Shown piece after piece: positions 18,691 to 27,882 of a stretch of 64,000 nt of DNA. Every line of letters begins with the position of its first letter. Positions within the stretch are counted from its first letter, which is position 1. Below the pieces are notes generated by a model. The model saw nothing but the letters and a program-made list of their open reading frames with translations. It did not search any database and was not told the origin of the DNA. Where the stretch lies: NCBI RefSeq assembly GCF_021533215.1, contig NZ_JAJNKA010000011.1:1-64000 (forward strand), read 5' to 3'. The position numbers were made by a program, and so were the translations under genes. Origin of the DNA: Portibacter lacus. GTDB taxonomy: Bacteria; Bacteroidota; Bacteroidia; Chitinophagales; Saprospiraceae.

Positions 18691-18901
18691 CCAATGTCAA
18701 AAGACACAGCAATAAATAATTATTATTCATTTGAATTTAATTGAAATTTTATATTGAATTGTTTAGGCGTTTACCAATAATGATTATGGTCACGCAAATC
18801 ATAGCTTTATAGGTAATAGAAAGTAAACCACATAGGAATCTAAAACAGTAATGATTTACTGAAAAGGCATAACAACTTTTACAGGTTGATATGAGTTAAA
18901 A

Positions 18902-19267
18902 CTATGCTAGGCTTACTGATAAGTTAGGATGAAAAGACCTCCAGGAATGGAAAAGGATGTACAATTTTATTGGTTTCGTTTCTTCATAAAGTGAAAACCA
19001 TGTTGCTTTTAGAAGAACTAGAGGTAGAGATGACTTTATTGATCTATTATTTCTAAAAAGATAATCATCATGTTCATCTATTTCTCCATTTTCTCCTAGT
19101 AATTCTAGCGTAGAAAGCAAGTCCAATGCGAGTATTTTCTCAGCATCACTATGCGCTAGATCAAGTTCAGAGTCATTGGAATGATAGGCTACAATCTTGG
19201 GTATTCCTTGGCCGAATTGACCTAAGAGAAAGATAATGATTAAAGAATATTGGACAACTCGCTTCAT
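18902..19267 (-). CDS. Small exported protein of unknown function
   Basis: The 121-residue product starts with a hydrophobic stretch (YSLIIIFLLGQFGQG) that could be a signal peptide or anchor, followed by a soluble part with HSNDSELDLAHSDAEK and GEIDEHDDYLF. No family recognised. The His- and Asp-rich body and its place 212 bp upstream of the wrecked efflux gene, on the same strand, suggest it once preceded that system. It may itself be a relic. Confidence 0.45.
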   Translation of the reverse strand: MKRVVQYSLIIIFLLGQFGQGIPKIVAYHSNDSELDLAHSDAEKILALDLLSTLELLGENGEIDEHDDYLFRNNRSIKSSLPLVLLKATWFSLYEETKPIKLYILFHSWRSFHPNLSVSLA

Positions 19268-19419
19268 AGATTATAACGATGTCTAGTTCCCTCCATTTAG
19301 GCGAATTTATAAAAAGGGACGAGTGTAAGTAGTATTTCTTACATTTATTTTTTTGCTTCTTATTAACTTTTCCGAACTTTCTATACCAATATCACAAGTG
19401 ATTTAATCTAAAAGGGGGC

Positions 19420-19914
19420 TTATTTTACACTTTCTATATCCTGCTTTATTTCCTCCAGACTTTCATACATTCCAAACTTAAATGTAGATTGATCTCCATT
19501 GATGATCTTCGTAGCAGGAAGTGCTCCATACCATGAAGAATCTATTTGATCAGTCCATTTAGAGTAATTTTCATCTGTTAAGTGAAGAACTTCAGGTTGT
19601 ATATCATGCTTCACGATAAATGGAAGAACACGCTTTTCATGATCTCGAGGAAGATCTAATGAAACCAACAACACTTTCAAATCGGTAGCTTTATATTGAT
19701 TTTCGAGCTCTCTGAAATGAGGCATTTCCTTTATACAAGGACCACATGTTGTCGCCCAGAAATTGACCACGATCGTTTTGTCTTTTTCGGCATCAATCCT
19801 TTCCTGCAATAGAGAAAAATCATCTAGGATTTCGATGGTCTCATTAAAATTGGTTTCTGCAGGTTTGCAACCGATGACGTAGGCAAGTATTAGACTTAGG
19901 TATATTAATTTCAT
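19420..19914 (-). CDS. TlpA-like thioredoxin-fold lipoprotein
   Basis: Periplasmic thiol-disulfide protein of 164 residues. A lipobox (VIGC, Cys16) anchors it; the thioredoxin domain starts near residue 30, with the redox site WATTCGPC (Cys57, Cys60) and the cis-Pro loop in GALPATKI. TlpA/ResA-type proteins reduce disulfides for cytochrome maturation or other exported clients. It stands alone between the decayed efflux zone and the uronate operon. Confidence 0.88.
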   Translation of the reverse strand: MKLIYLSLILAYVIGCKPAETNFNETIEILDDFSLLQERIDAEKDKTIVVNFWATTCGPCIKEMPHFRELENQYKATDLKVLLVSLDLPRDHEKRVLPFIVKHDIQPEVLHLTDENYSKWTDQIDSSWYGALPATKIINGDQSTFKFGMYESLEEIKQDIESVK

Positions 19915-20103
19915 TTGTATTACTTCTATGCGAAATTATGCATAATAGTGAGAATGTCACAGATTATTTAGATGGATTATTGTGTAGCGTGAAAAAGAAA
20001 ATCACGATCTATAAAAAAATGCATGTTGACAAAAATGTGAACTAATTCAAATTTGCAACATGCACCCGCTTTGAAATTGCATAATCACATAGCGTTAACC
20101 AGG

Positions 20104-20136
20104 AACTAAAGAATTTATGACAAGAATTCTTTAGTT
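20104..20136. repeat. Perfect inverted repeat after the uronate operon
   Basis: AACTAAAGAATT and AATTCTTTAGTT form a perfect 12-bp stem with a 9-base loop, 42 bp beyond the stop of the fused transporter-kinase gene. It may end that transcript, though no T-tract follows on the minus strand. Confidence 0.6.
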
Positions 20137-20178
20137 AGGTTAAGCTAGAAATTCTGCTCAATTAAATTTTCTAGAATA

Positions 20179-21828
20179 TTATCTAGAAACTCTGCCACTA
20201 GCATCTCCACTCATTAACTTTTCAACTTCATCTTCTGTTGCTAAATTGGCATCACCAAAAATTGTATGCTTTAGACATGAAGCTGCAACCGCAAAATCTA
20301 AAGCTTTTTGATCGTTATTTGGATATTTATGGAAGCCATATATTAAGCCTCCCATAAAGCTATCTCCTCCACCTACTCTATCTACGATATGTGTAATTTC
20401 ATAGGAAGGAGCTTGGAATAATGTCTCCCCATCATAAAGAACTCCTGACCACGTATTGTGAGATGCAGAGATAGAACCTCTTAAAGTAGTAATCACTTTT
20501 TTGGCTCTTGGAAACATATTCATCAATTGTTTTAAGACGGATAGATACGCTTCACCTTCTACATGCGCTCCACTAGTAACATCTACACCTTCTGGATGAA
20601 GTCCGAAATGTTTTTCTGCGTCTTCTTCATTACCTAATGAAAGTGTACCCACTGTTTTTTTGCTAAATAAGTCACTTGGAAGCGTCTGTACGTTACCAAT
20701 CGATGTTTGAAATCCAAACAATATGACGGCCATAATTATTACAGCAGCAGATGGTGAATCCATTGTAATTCCTATTAAATTCAATATTAAATTGAAAGCT
20801 GAAGCTACAATAGTTGGATCCATTAGCAGAAAGAATGATGGTAACATTATTAAGCATCCTATTGTGATTACTCGTTTACGTGTTTTATTTACATCCCAGC
20901 CTATTTTGATTTTCCTTTGAGCCAACAGACCTCCGTACCATGCACCTAACATAGCACCAACATAAGGTACCCATCCGTAAATTCCTATGGTTTTAACGTC
21001 CATGCCATAAACACCATTCAAATAAATCGGAATCCAAACTATAAACAGCCACCATATCGGATCAATCGCGGCTGATGCGATTATAACACCCCAACTTTGT
21101 TTATGCTTTAGAAGTTGTGAGGTTGTTGGAACATATTCATCTATCTCTTCGCCATCTTCGTTTTCAGTAGCTTCTTGGCCAGTCAAAATATATTGCTTCT
21201 CTGCTTCTGAAAGATTTGGGTGGAATTTAGGAGGTGCTTTAACAATAAGAAACCAAGGTATCAACCAAAGTAATCCAATTAATCCAACCGTTATAAAGAT
21301 CATTTGCCAACTCAAGAACACCGTCATAAAAGCGATCATAGGTATCGCAATAATTCCCCCGATCGCTGCTCCCGAATTAAAAATACCTTGAGCAAAAGCT
21401 CGTTCATGAGTTGGAAACCATTCTGCATTAGCTTTCGCAGCACCAGGCCAAGCACCAGCTTCCGCTAAACCCAATATGGATCTAAATACAGCGAAAGATA
21501 AGGCTCCGGTCGCAAGAGCATGAAGTGCCGTAGCTATAGACCATACTCCAATAGAAAGCGCAAACCCAAGTCTAGTACCTATCCAATCAAAGATCTTTCC
21601 AAACAATGCTTGTCCAGCTGCATAGAAAAATATGAAAGTTCCTGTTATGTAGCCGTAAATTTCCTTTCTACTGTCACTGTCTTCATCTGGATATAAATCA
21701 GCAGCAATATCTGGCCATAAAACACCAAGAGCTTGCCTATCGATATAATTGATCACTGTGGCTAATGCAATAAGCCCCACAACCCACCATCGTAGACCGC
21801 CAACCCTTCTTTTTATTTCGCTGGCCAT
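20179..21828 (-). CDS. In-frame fusion: truncated hexuronate MFS transporter + C-terminal half of 2-keto-3-deoxygluconate kinase
   Basis: Residues 1 to about 397 are an ExuT-like major facilitator (INYIDRQALGVLWPDIA after the first helix, GLAEAGAWPGAAKANAEWFP) that stops after NVQTLPSDLFSKKTVGTLS, losing the last helices. From about 398, at GNEEDAEKHFG, the sequence is the C-terminal ~150 residues of a PfkB-family KDG kinase, with RGSISAS, VDRVGGGDSFMGG (catalytic Asp489) and GDASGR at the end. The kinase substrate-binding N-terminal half is missing. The junction is near 20637. Both parts are incomplete, so neither normal activity is likely. An in-frame deletion joining adjacent exuT- and kdgK-like genes explains it; an assembly error must be excluded. 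Confidence 0.85.
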   Translation of the reverse strand: MASEIKRRVGGLRWWVVGLIALATVINYIDRQALGVLWPDIAADLYPDEDSDSRKEIYGYITGTFIFFYAAGQALFGKIFDWIGTRLGFALSIGVWSIATALHALATGALSFAVFRSILGLAEAGAWPGAAKANAEWFPTHERAFAQGIFNSGAAIGGIIAIPMIAFMTVFLSWQMIFITVGLIGLLWLIPWFLIVKAPPKFHPNLSEAEKQYILTGQEATENEDGEEIDEYVPTTSQLLKHKQSWGVIIASAAIDPIWWLFIVWIPIYLNGVYGMDVKTIGIYGWVPYVGAMLGAWYGGLLAQRKIKIGWDVNKTRKRVITIGCLIMLPSFFLLMDPTIVASAFNLILNLIGITMDSPSAAVIIMAVILFGFQTSIGNVQTLPSDLFSKKTVGTLSLGNEEDAEKHFGLHPEGVDVTSGAHVEGEAYLSVLKQLMNMFPRAKKVITTLRGSISASHNTWSGVLYDGETLFQAPSYEITHIVDRVGGGDSFMGGLIYGFHKYPNNDQKALDFAVAASCLKHTIFGDANLATEDEVEKLMSGDASGRVSR

Positions 21829-22199
21829 GATTCCAAGTTTAATTGTTCATGGCCTAAAAAATCTTCTCTTGCTGGGCTAAATACATCTATTAGAATTCCT
21901 GGTGATCTGCAAATACATCCGTGTATTTCATGAGGAGGAATATAATAAGAATCTCCTTTCCGGATAATTCTAACATCATCTCCTATGGTCATTTCGAACT
22001 CACCACTTTCTACATAGGTCACTTGAGAATGATAATGTTTGTGCAGTTGACCAACTGCTCCCGTTTTGAACCTTGCTTTTACTAGCATGATTTTATCATC
22101 AAATCCCATAATCTGTCTGTCCAGGCCCTCAGCAACTGGCTCCCAAGGAGTTTCTGTATCTATCCAATACGCTTTAGTTGGTTTAATTGTATCATGCAT
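21813..22199 (-). CDS. Cupin protein, KdgF-like
   Basis: The 128-residue single cupin carries the metal-site motifs HKHYHSQVTYVESGEFE and YYIPPHEIHG. It resembles KdgF, which helps convert unsaturated uronates from alginate or pectin lyases to the linear keto sugar. The C-terminal LGHEQLNLESWPAK overlaps the start of the transporter fusion by 16 bp, so translation is coupled. The context (PL7 lyase, uronate transporter, KDG kinase) supports an alginate role. Confidence 0.8.
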   Translation of the reverse strand: MHDTIKPTKAYWIDTETPWEPVAEGLDRQIMGFDDKIMLVKARFKTGAVGQLHKHYHSQVTYVESGEFEMTIGDDVRIIRKGDSYYIPPHEIHGCICRSPGILIDVFSPAREDFLGHEQLNLESWPAK

Positions 22200-22242
22200 A
22201 TCCCTTTTTTTATTTTTTATTAAATTTTTTAAGCATTATAAA

Positions 22243-23589
22243 TTACTCATTTGGCACACCCGGACCCACAGTGGTAGATCTAAACCATACCTCCGTGAAA
22301 CAACCATTGTCATATTGCTTTTGAATATCACCATCATATGTTTCAGCGCCTGCACACCAGACTATATTCGTACTCGGGTCTTTGCCGTTTGTCTGATTGT
22401 AAGCTCCTTGTTTAAAATATCCATGTTCACCACTATAAGCGCTTTTGCGTTCAACACCATCCTGACCTATTGGGAAAAAGAGATTTTTTACTTGTTGAGG
22501 AATATTGTCCTTTGTAGCATATTCAGATGCAAGCAAATTTTTCGTAAATGTTTTCGTTTCATGCGCTTCACTTGTGAACGTAAGGTACATGATGCCCTGA
22601 AACACGTTTACTTCATAACTAAATTCTTCTCCGAGCATGATTCCATCGTTTGGTTCTGCTGGAAAATTATCTTTTGCACTTCCTGTAACAGACATATCAT
22701 AACCCCAAACAGGAATGGAGTAATCCCATCTATCAGAATTATCACTTCCTGCGGTATTAATTTCGTAGTTCCAAAATACTGATCCTTTTTCATGGCCTGG
22801 AAATTTCTTATAGAAAATCTTAAGTGGTTCATTTTCATGTCCTTCGCCACTGTGAATCTGTCCCACTACTGTCGAATAAGATGCTGCAACTCGTCCATCA
22901 CCTGAAGTGGAAACATGCATGACTTTGCAAGTACCCGTCAAATTTCCTCCTTCTTCAGGTGTCCATTCGCGCTTTTCATGGAGTTCTGTTCGAGTATTAC
23001 TTGAATTCTTTGATGTAACGCCTGAATTTGGAGTTTTATAAACGACCCATCTCCTCGTCCCGTCAATTACAGAATAGAAGAAATCTTTATTTTCGAATTT
23101 TTCTAGATTTTCTACACTTTCTCCATTTCCCATCAACATTTTAAACTTAGTTATTGCAGGTATAACTTCTGAGGGAAATACCGTTTTTGCACTAAGCCCA
23201 TCATTTGATTCAAAGTAACCTTGATTCGAAATTGCATTATCGCTTATTTCGATGCTTGCATCCTTAAACCAAACTTCCGCATAGGATCCATTTTTGTATT
23301 GTTTTTGTAGATCACCACCGTAAGTCTCTCCACCGGGACACCAGACGCGGTTCACGCTAGGGTCCTTCCCATTGGTTTGGTTATATGATCCCAATTTGAA
23401 AAATAAACCTTCCCCAGTGTAGGCATCACTTCTTTCCACTCCATCTTGACCAATGGGCACGAACAATGTTTTCACCTGTTCTGGGATGTCAGCTTTTTGT
23501 GTAAAATCAGACTTAATAATGTTTTTTGTAAAAGTCTTAGTTTCGTGCCCTGCACTTTCAAAAGTGAGATGCATAAGACCATCCTTCAC
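22243..23589 (-). CDS. Tandem PL7 alginate lyase, front domain truncated
   Basis: Alginate lyase-like protein of 448 residues. Residues ~130-448 are a complete PL7 domain with the three hallmark motifs: RTELHE, QIH and the YFKQGAYNQTN strand. Residues 1-~115 correspond to only the last third of a second PL7 domain (LTFESAGHETKTFTKN, FFKLGSYNQTN). There is no signal peptide and the only start is GTG at 23589; similarity to the second copy continues upstream to a TAA at 23620-23622 and then ends. The gene has therefore lost its 5' part. The surviving lyase could be intact but stranded in the cytoplasm. Confidence 0.8.
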   Translation of the reverse strand: MKDGLMHLTFESAGHETKTFTKNIIKSDFTQKADIPEQVKTLFVPIGQDGVERSDAYTGEGLFFKLGSYNQTNGKDPSVNRVWCPGGETYGGDLQKQYKNGSYAEVWFKDASIEISDNAISNQGYFESNDGLSAKTVFPSEVIPAITKFKMLMGNGESVENLEKFENKDFFYSVIDGTRRWVVYKTPNSGVTSKNSSNTRTELHEKREWTPEEGGNLTGTCKVMHVSTSGDGRVAASYSTVVGQIHSGEGHENEPLKIFYKKFPGHEKGSVFWNYEINTAGSDNSDRWDYSIPVWGYDMSVTGSAKDNFPAEPNDGIMLGEEFSYEVNVFQGIMYLTFTSEAHETKTFTKNLLASEYATKDNIPQQVKNLFFPIGQDGVERKSAYSGEHGYFKQGAYNQTNGKDPSTNIVWCAGAETYDGDIQKQYDNGCFTEVWFRSTTVGPGVPNE

Positions 23590-23692
23590 AATCTGTTGAT
23601 ATACACAATATTTATATTCTTAGAAATATGATACCTAATAGTAGTATCAATTGAAAAAATTAAGAAATTGACAATCGTTAAAATTTTAAACG

Positions 23693-23706
23693 ATTGGTCT
23701 ACCAAT
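23693..23706. promoter_or_regulatory. Palindromic operator candidate, GntR/FadR type (1)
   Basis: ATTGGTCTACCAAT has perfect 6-bp arms around two bases. It matches the ATTGGTNNACCAAT form used by uronate-responsive GntR-family regulators such as ExuR/UxuR of enterobacteria. It lies 104 bp upstream of the truncated lyase frame. Confidence 0.6.
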
Positions 23707-23756
23707 TTATGTTATCATTCTCCAATTCCCGTAATAATTTACATTAACTAACATCT

Positions 23757-23772
23757 AATTGGTGCACCAATT
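23757..23772. promoter_or_regulatory. Palindromic operator candidate, GntR/FadR type (2)
   Basis: AATTGGTGCACCAATT is a perfect 16-bp palindrome with the same ATTGGT-NN-ACCAAT core as the first site. The two centres are 65 bp apart. The GntR gene itself is not in the window. Confidence 0.6.
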
Positions 23773-24094
23773 TAAATGTAAGTATTTAAACCGCCAAATA
23801 TTTGGGTTTTTTTTTCTGGGCATTGATGTAATTTTGGCATCTAGAATCTGTAAAAAATGATATTTAGTATCTATAGAGATGGCAAATTTTAATCAGGTTT
23901 CGATATTCGAAAAATGTTCCCTAACATCGAGAAACTATACATTTCTTTAGCGATATAAAAGCAGTAAAATATGCTTCCCTCTATATTGCAATTTCAGTTT
24001 TTTATGTGTAATCTATTTTAATTCTTAAAATTTTGATTATTATTCAAAAGAGTGTTTATTGTATTGAGTAAATTGAATAATTCAGTATAAAATA
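23773..24094. other. Gene-free AT-rich stretch
   Basis: No coding sequence or further motif was recognised here. It presumably holds the original promoter region of the alginate operon next to the two palindromes. Confidence 0.5.
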
Positions 24095-24126
24095 AAAATG
24101 ACAGGATTTTTTCAACCTGTCATTTT
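24095..24126 (-). terminator. Terminator hairpin
   Basis: AAAATGACAGG and CCTGTCATTTT form an 11-bp perfect stem around a 10-base loop, with A and T runs on both sides, so it can work in either direction. It lies 77 bp beyond the stop of the secreted protein gene at 24203-24925. Confidence 0.75.
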
Positions 24127-24202
24127 ATAAAAATTTAATTCTCTATATAGCTTATTGAAATAATTTAAATACGCTATAAAATGTTCTTAAATCACTTCAT
24201 CA

Positions 24203-24925
24203 TCACTCCTTACAAGATTGCGAAAATTCGAACACATGTTTCTCTATGTCTGACCAACTTATATCTGATTTATATTTATCGACGAATTCTGGACAAGCTG
24301 CAAATAATTCTAAAAATTGCTCATCATACTTCTTTGCAGAAACCTTAATCGCTTTTGCATCTCCCACAATGATAAAATATGATCGATCATTTCCTCCTGC
24401 GACTTTAATTCCACCTAATCTAGCGGTCGGTCCGTCTATTCCAGCTTTATTATCAAGAACTTTTATTTTATCCGAATACCCTGGGTTTAAAATTTGGCGA
24501 ACAGCAACGATGTCTTTTTTCTTTTTTGCAAGAGTTGTCGTTTCGTAATAGTAATATCCCTCTTTTATGGCGTCTTTATTTAAGGTCACATCTTGATCCC
24601 ATTTTGTGGCATCGTTAATGATGCTTGTAGCCTCACTCAATTTGGATAATTTTGATTCAGGAACCAACATTGATTTAATATCTGCTGCCTGTATTTTCAT
24701 TCTTTTACCGTCTGTTGGTTTGAAAGTTATCCATTTCCATCCGCCATTTAACGCCTCCTGGCCACCTTTGAAAGAACCTTCCAGTTTGCTTCCATCCTTC
24801 ATTGTTACATAGGTGATTTTCTTCATCGAAAATCCCGCAGCTGGTTCAATAAAATTCTGAGCCACAATGATATTCGAAAAGCAAGAAAGCATTAAACTGA
24901 AGCACACAAGTGTATACCATTTCAT
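24203..24925 (-). CDS. Secreted protein of unknown function
   Basis: 240 residues with a clear signal peptide (cleavage near IVAQ). The mature part begins with a basic, beta-rich segment resembling DGSKLEGSFKG motifs, then VRQILNPGYSDKIKVLD and GGIKVAGGNDRSYFIIVGD, and ends with an acidic helix and two Cys. I do not recognise a family. It is monocistronic, with its own terminator. Confidence 0.65.
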   Translation of the reverse strand: MKWYTLVCFSLMLSCFSNIIVAQNFIEPAAGFSMKKITYVTMKDGSKLEGSFKGGQEALNGGWKWITFKPTDGKRMKIQAADIKSMLVPESKLSKLSEATSIINDATKWDQDVTLNKDAIKEGYYYYETTTLAKKKKDIVAVRQILNPGYSDKIKVLDNKAGIDGPTARLGGIKVAGGNDRSYFIIVGDAKAIKVSAKKYDEQFLELFAACPEFVDKYKSDISWSDIEKHVFEFSQSCKE

Positions 24926-25140
24926 AATTTATTATTTTAAAGTTGATTAATATTTTTATCCCAATATGCACGATTTCTAAATACACCGCTTTAATAATTT
25001 AGAAAAAGACCCTTTTTTGATATAAGTAAGAAGAGTCAATTGAAAGAAATTTTGTAACCCCATATTTCTATTTTGTTTTATTCTGAAATATTGCGAAGCT
25101 CATTTAGGTATCGATGCATTTTTCAATTATATTTAGCATT

Positions 25141-27879
25141 ATGAAAGGCTTTGGGTTGAAATTTTTATACTTTATTTTGTTTAGTTTTTTTCTTTTATGT
25201 CAATGTGCAGATAAGGATTCAAGCCTGCCTGAAACCGTTGATTTTAATTATCACATCAGACCTATCCTTTCCCAAAATTGCTATACTTGCCATGGTCCAG
25301 ATCCTTCTAGTCGGAAAGCAAACCTAAGACTTGATACTTATGATGGCGCAACCTCGAAACTGCCAAATGGAAATTACGCCATCTTGCCTGGCAAGCCTGG
25401 AAGAAGCTCATTAATTGATAGAGTTACTTCAGATGATGAAGAGGAAATGATGCCACCACCAGAGACAAAGAAAGTTTTAACTGGACATGAAATCGCTTTA
25501 ATCGAGAAATGGATCGACCAGGGTGCAAAATGGAAAAAGCACTGGGCATTTATTCCTCCTCAAGAAACAAAACTGCGATACAATAACATTGATGATTACA
25601 TCCAGGAAGGATGGGAGAAGAACAATCTGGATAAAGGGGAATTAGCAGATAGGAATGTGCTAATTAGAAGGTTGTCCTATCTTCTAACTGGCCTGCCACC
25701 TTCATTAGACGAGATTAATGAATTTCAAAATTCTGATTATGAGGATATCGTTGACTATTACCTAGAATCAAAGCACTTCGGAGAACACTGGGCGCGACAT
25801 TGGATGGATTTAGTGAGGTATGCTGAAAAAATGGGCCATGAATTTGATTTTACCATCGGAGGCGCACATCACTATAGAGATTATTTAATTAGAGCATTTA
25901 ATAACGATGTTCCTTATGATCAATTTGTACTGGAGCAGTTAGCCGGTGACCAACTCGAGGAACCTAGATATAATGAAGAAGGAATCAATGAATCCATCAT
26001 CGGGACAGCATATGCTTTTCTGGGTGAGGGCAAACACAGCCCTGTAGACATCAAGCAAGAGGAGGCAGATCGAATAGATAATATGATCGATGTTACCTCG
26101 AAAACTTTCCAAGGATTAACGGTAAGTTGTGCGAAGTGTCATGACCACAAATTTGATCCAATTCCGACCACAGATTACTACGCTATGTATGGCATGTTCG
26201 AAAGTTCTAGAATAGGTCCGATAGCTTTTAATAGAAGTCCTTCTAAGGATAATATAGCGGAAGAAATAGAACCAATTAATGCGCAGCTAAAAAATGAAGT
26301 CGCTGAATATATAGATAACATTGACCTAGAAAAAAAGTATAACCTACAGGAAGTAAAAGGAGATTTTCGTGGAGACGATTTCGATGGGTGGTACGCAGAT
26401 GGCTATGCATTCGGCAAAGGACCGTTGTATGAGAAATTCGCTTCTAGCAACTATTATGGTAAAGGAATTATGGGCTCACTAAGGTCGCCTACTTTCGAAA
26501 TTGCGGATAGTTTTATTTATGTCAATGCTAGAGGAAAGGCCTCAAGTATTAGGGTGATTGTCGATAATTTCCAACTCATTCAAAACCCATTATATGGGAA
26601 TCTGGAAAGGCATGTGAATTCGCAATATTTTCAATTAGAGCGGATGAATGTTACTGCATTAAAAGGGCATAAGGCATACATTGAAATTTTGCCAGGATGG
26701 TATAATCGGCATCATTATACGATAGGGAAGGAGGATTATATCGAAGTGGAATACGTCTTTACGTCGGATCAGAAGTTTGATCGGGACACTACTTATCTGG
26801 ATACCTTGAAAACTCCAAATAGGGAAAGGCTCTATGCAGAGAAAGCGGAAAAGAGTAAAAATCTGCAAGACTCAACCTTTGTAATGGGTTTCACTGAAGG
26901 TGATGCGGTCTTCAGTCCTGTTTTTATTCGAGGAAGTCATGTTGAACCGAGTAAAGAAAGGGTGAAGCATCAATTTCTAACAGCAATCAGTCCTGCGGAA
27001 AATGAATTCAAACAAGAAGGTAGCGGTCGAAAAGCATGGGCTGAATCAGTAGTGAATCCAGAGAATCCGCTAACGGCTCGAGTGATGGTTAACAGGATCT
27101 GGCATCACCTTTTTGGAAAGGGAATTGTAGAAACGGTAGATAATTACGGATTGCAAGGGTCGCTTCCTTCACATCCAGAATTACTAGATTACCTCGCGAT
27201 TACTTTTATGGAAGAGGATTGGTCCGTAAAGAAAATGATAAAGAGCATGGTGATGACTGAGGCATTCCAGCAGTCAACTACCGTAAACCTGGATAATTCG
27301 AAAAATGATCCTCAGAATAAGTATCTGTCGTCTTTCCGGATCAGAAGATTAACTGCGGAATCTATCAGAGATGGCATTCTATCCACAACGGGTAGTCTTA
27401 ATGATAGTATGTACGGTGAGCCAGTGCCAGTGCACCTTACAGAATTTATGAACGGTAGAGGAAGGCCTTCTGTTTCAGGTCCCTTGGATGGGAATGGTAG
27501 AAGAAGTATCTATATCAGTATCAATCGTAATTTTCTATCTCCGATGATGCTGACATTTGATATGCCTATTCCATTCTCGACTTTCGGAAAGAGAAATACA
27601 ACGAATGTACCTGCTCAATCACTGACTCTAATGAATGACCCATTTGTTCATGAAGAAACTCAGAAATGGGCGAGTAGATTGCTTGCGGATTCAACGAAAA
27701 CGACGGAGGAAAGAATTACGCAGATCTATCTGCAAGCCTACGTTAGAGCGCCTTCGCCTGAGGAAATTGAAAATGGTGTAGAGATCATTGGTGAATTTGG
27801 AGCAGAGGCGGAAGAGGCGGCCTGGAAAAATTACTGCCACATTATTATGAACACGAAAGAATTTATTCATTTATTATAA
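25141..27879 (+). CDS. DUF1549/DUF1553 planctomycete-type cytochrome lipoprotein
   Basis: Large exported protein of 912 residues. From the ATG at 25141 the signal ends in a lipobox (LCQC); an in-frame ATG at 25114 is an alternative start. An N-terminal cytochrome (PSCyt1) shows CYTCHGPDPSSRKANLRLD; DUF1549 follows with LSYLLTGLPPSLDE and ARHWMDLVRYAE, and a second haem-type motif CAKCHDHKFDPI. The C-terminal DUF1553 has NRIWHHLFGKGIVET and NVPAQSLTLMNDPF. Such proteins pair with DUF1501 genes in Planctomycetes and marine Bacteroidota and are linked by context to polysaccharide use; their activity is unproven. Confidence 0.85.
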   Translation: MKGFGLKFLYFILFSFFLLCQCADKDSSLPETVDFNYHIRPILSQNCYTCHGPDPSSRKANLRLDTYDGATSKLPNGNYAILPGKPGRSSLIDRVTSDDEEEMMPPPETKKVLTGHEIALIEKWIDQGAKWKKHWAFIPPQETKLRYNNIDDYIQEGWEKNNLDKGELADRNVLIRRLSYLLTGLPPSLDEINEFQNSDYEDIVDYYLESKHFGEHWARHWMDLVRYAEKMGHEFDFTIGGAHHYRDYLIRAFNNDVPYDQFVLEQLAGDQLEEPRYNEEGINESIIGTAYAFLGEGKHSPVDIKQEEADRIDNMIDVTSKTFQGLTVSCAKCHDHKFDPIPTTDYYAMYGMFESSRIGPIAFNRSPSKDNIAEEIEPINAQLKNEVAEYIDNIDLEKKYNLQEVKGDFRGDDFDGWYADGYAFGKGPLYEKFASSNYYGKGIMGSLRSPTFEIADSFIYVNARGKASSIRVIVDNFQLIQNPLYGNLERHVNSQYFQLERMNVTALKGHKAYIEILPGWYNRHHYTIGKEDYIEVEYVFTSDQKFDRDTTYLDTLKTPNRERLYAEKAEKSKNLQDSTFVMGFTEGDAVFSPVFIRGSHVEPSKERVKHQFLTAISPAENEFKQEGSGRKAWAESVVNPENPLTARVMVNRIWHHLFGKGIVETVDNYGLQGSLPSHPELLDYLAITFMEEDWSVKKMIKSMVMTEAFQQSTTVNLDNSKNDPQNKYLSSFRIRRLTAESIRDGILSTTGSLNDSMYGEPVPVHLTEFMNGRGRPSVSGPLDGNGRRSIYISINRNFLSPMMLTFDMPIPFSTFGKRNTTNVPAQSLTLMNDPFVHEETQKWASRLLADSTKTTEERITQIYLQAYVRAPSPEEIENGVEIIGEFGAEAEEAAWKNYCHIIMNTKEFIHLL

Positions 27880-27882
27880 GCT

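Noticed and set aside
19976-20100. Possible RNA gene between the thioredoxin-like gene and the uronate operon
   Set aside because: No cloverleaf or conserved fold could be made; only AT-rich sequence and the 12-bp inverted repeat beyond it.
20640-20670. Poly-A run near the transporter-kinase junction as a programmed frameshift site
   Set aside because: Transporter and kinase parts are in the same frame, so no frameshift is needed.
22066-22782. Long plus-strand reading frame across the cupin and lyase genes
   Set aside because: It is antisense to two genes with clear motifs and its own composition is not protein-like.
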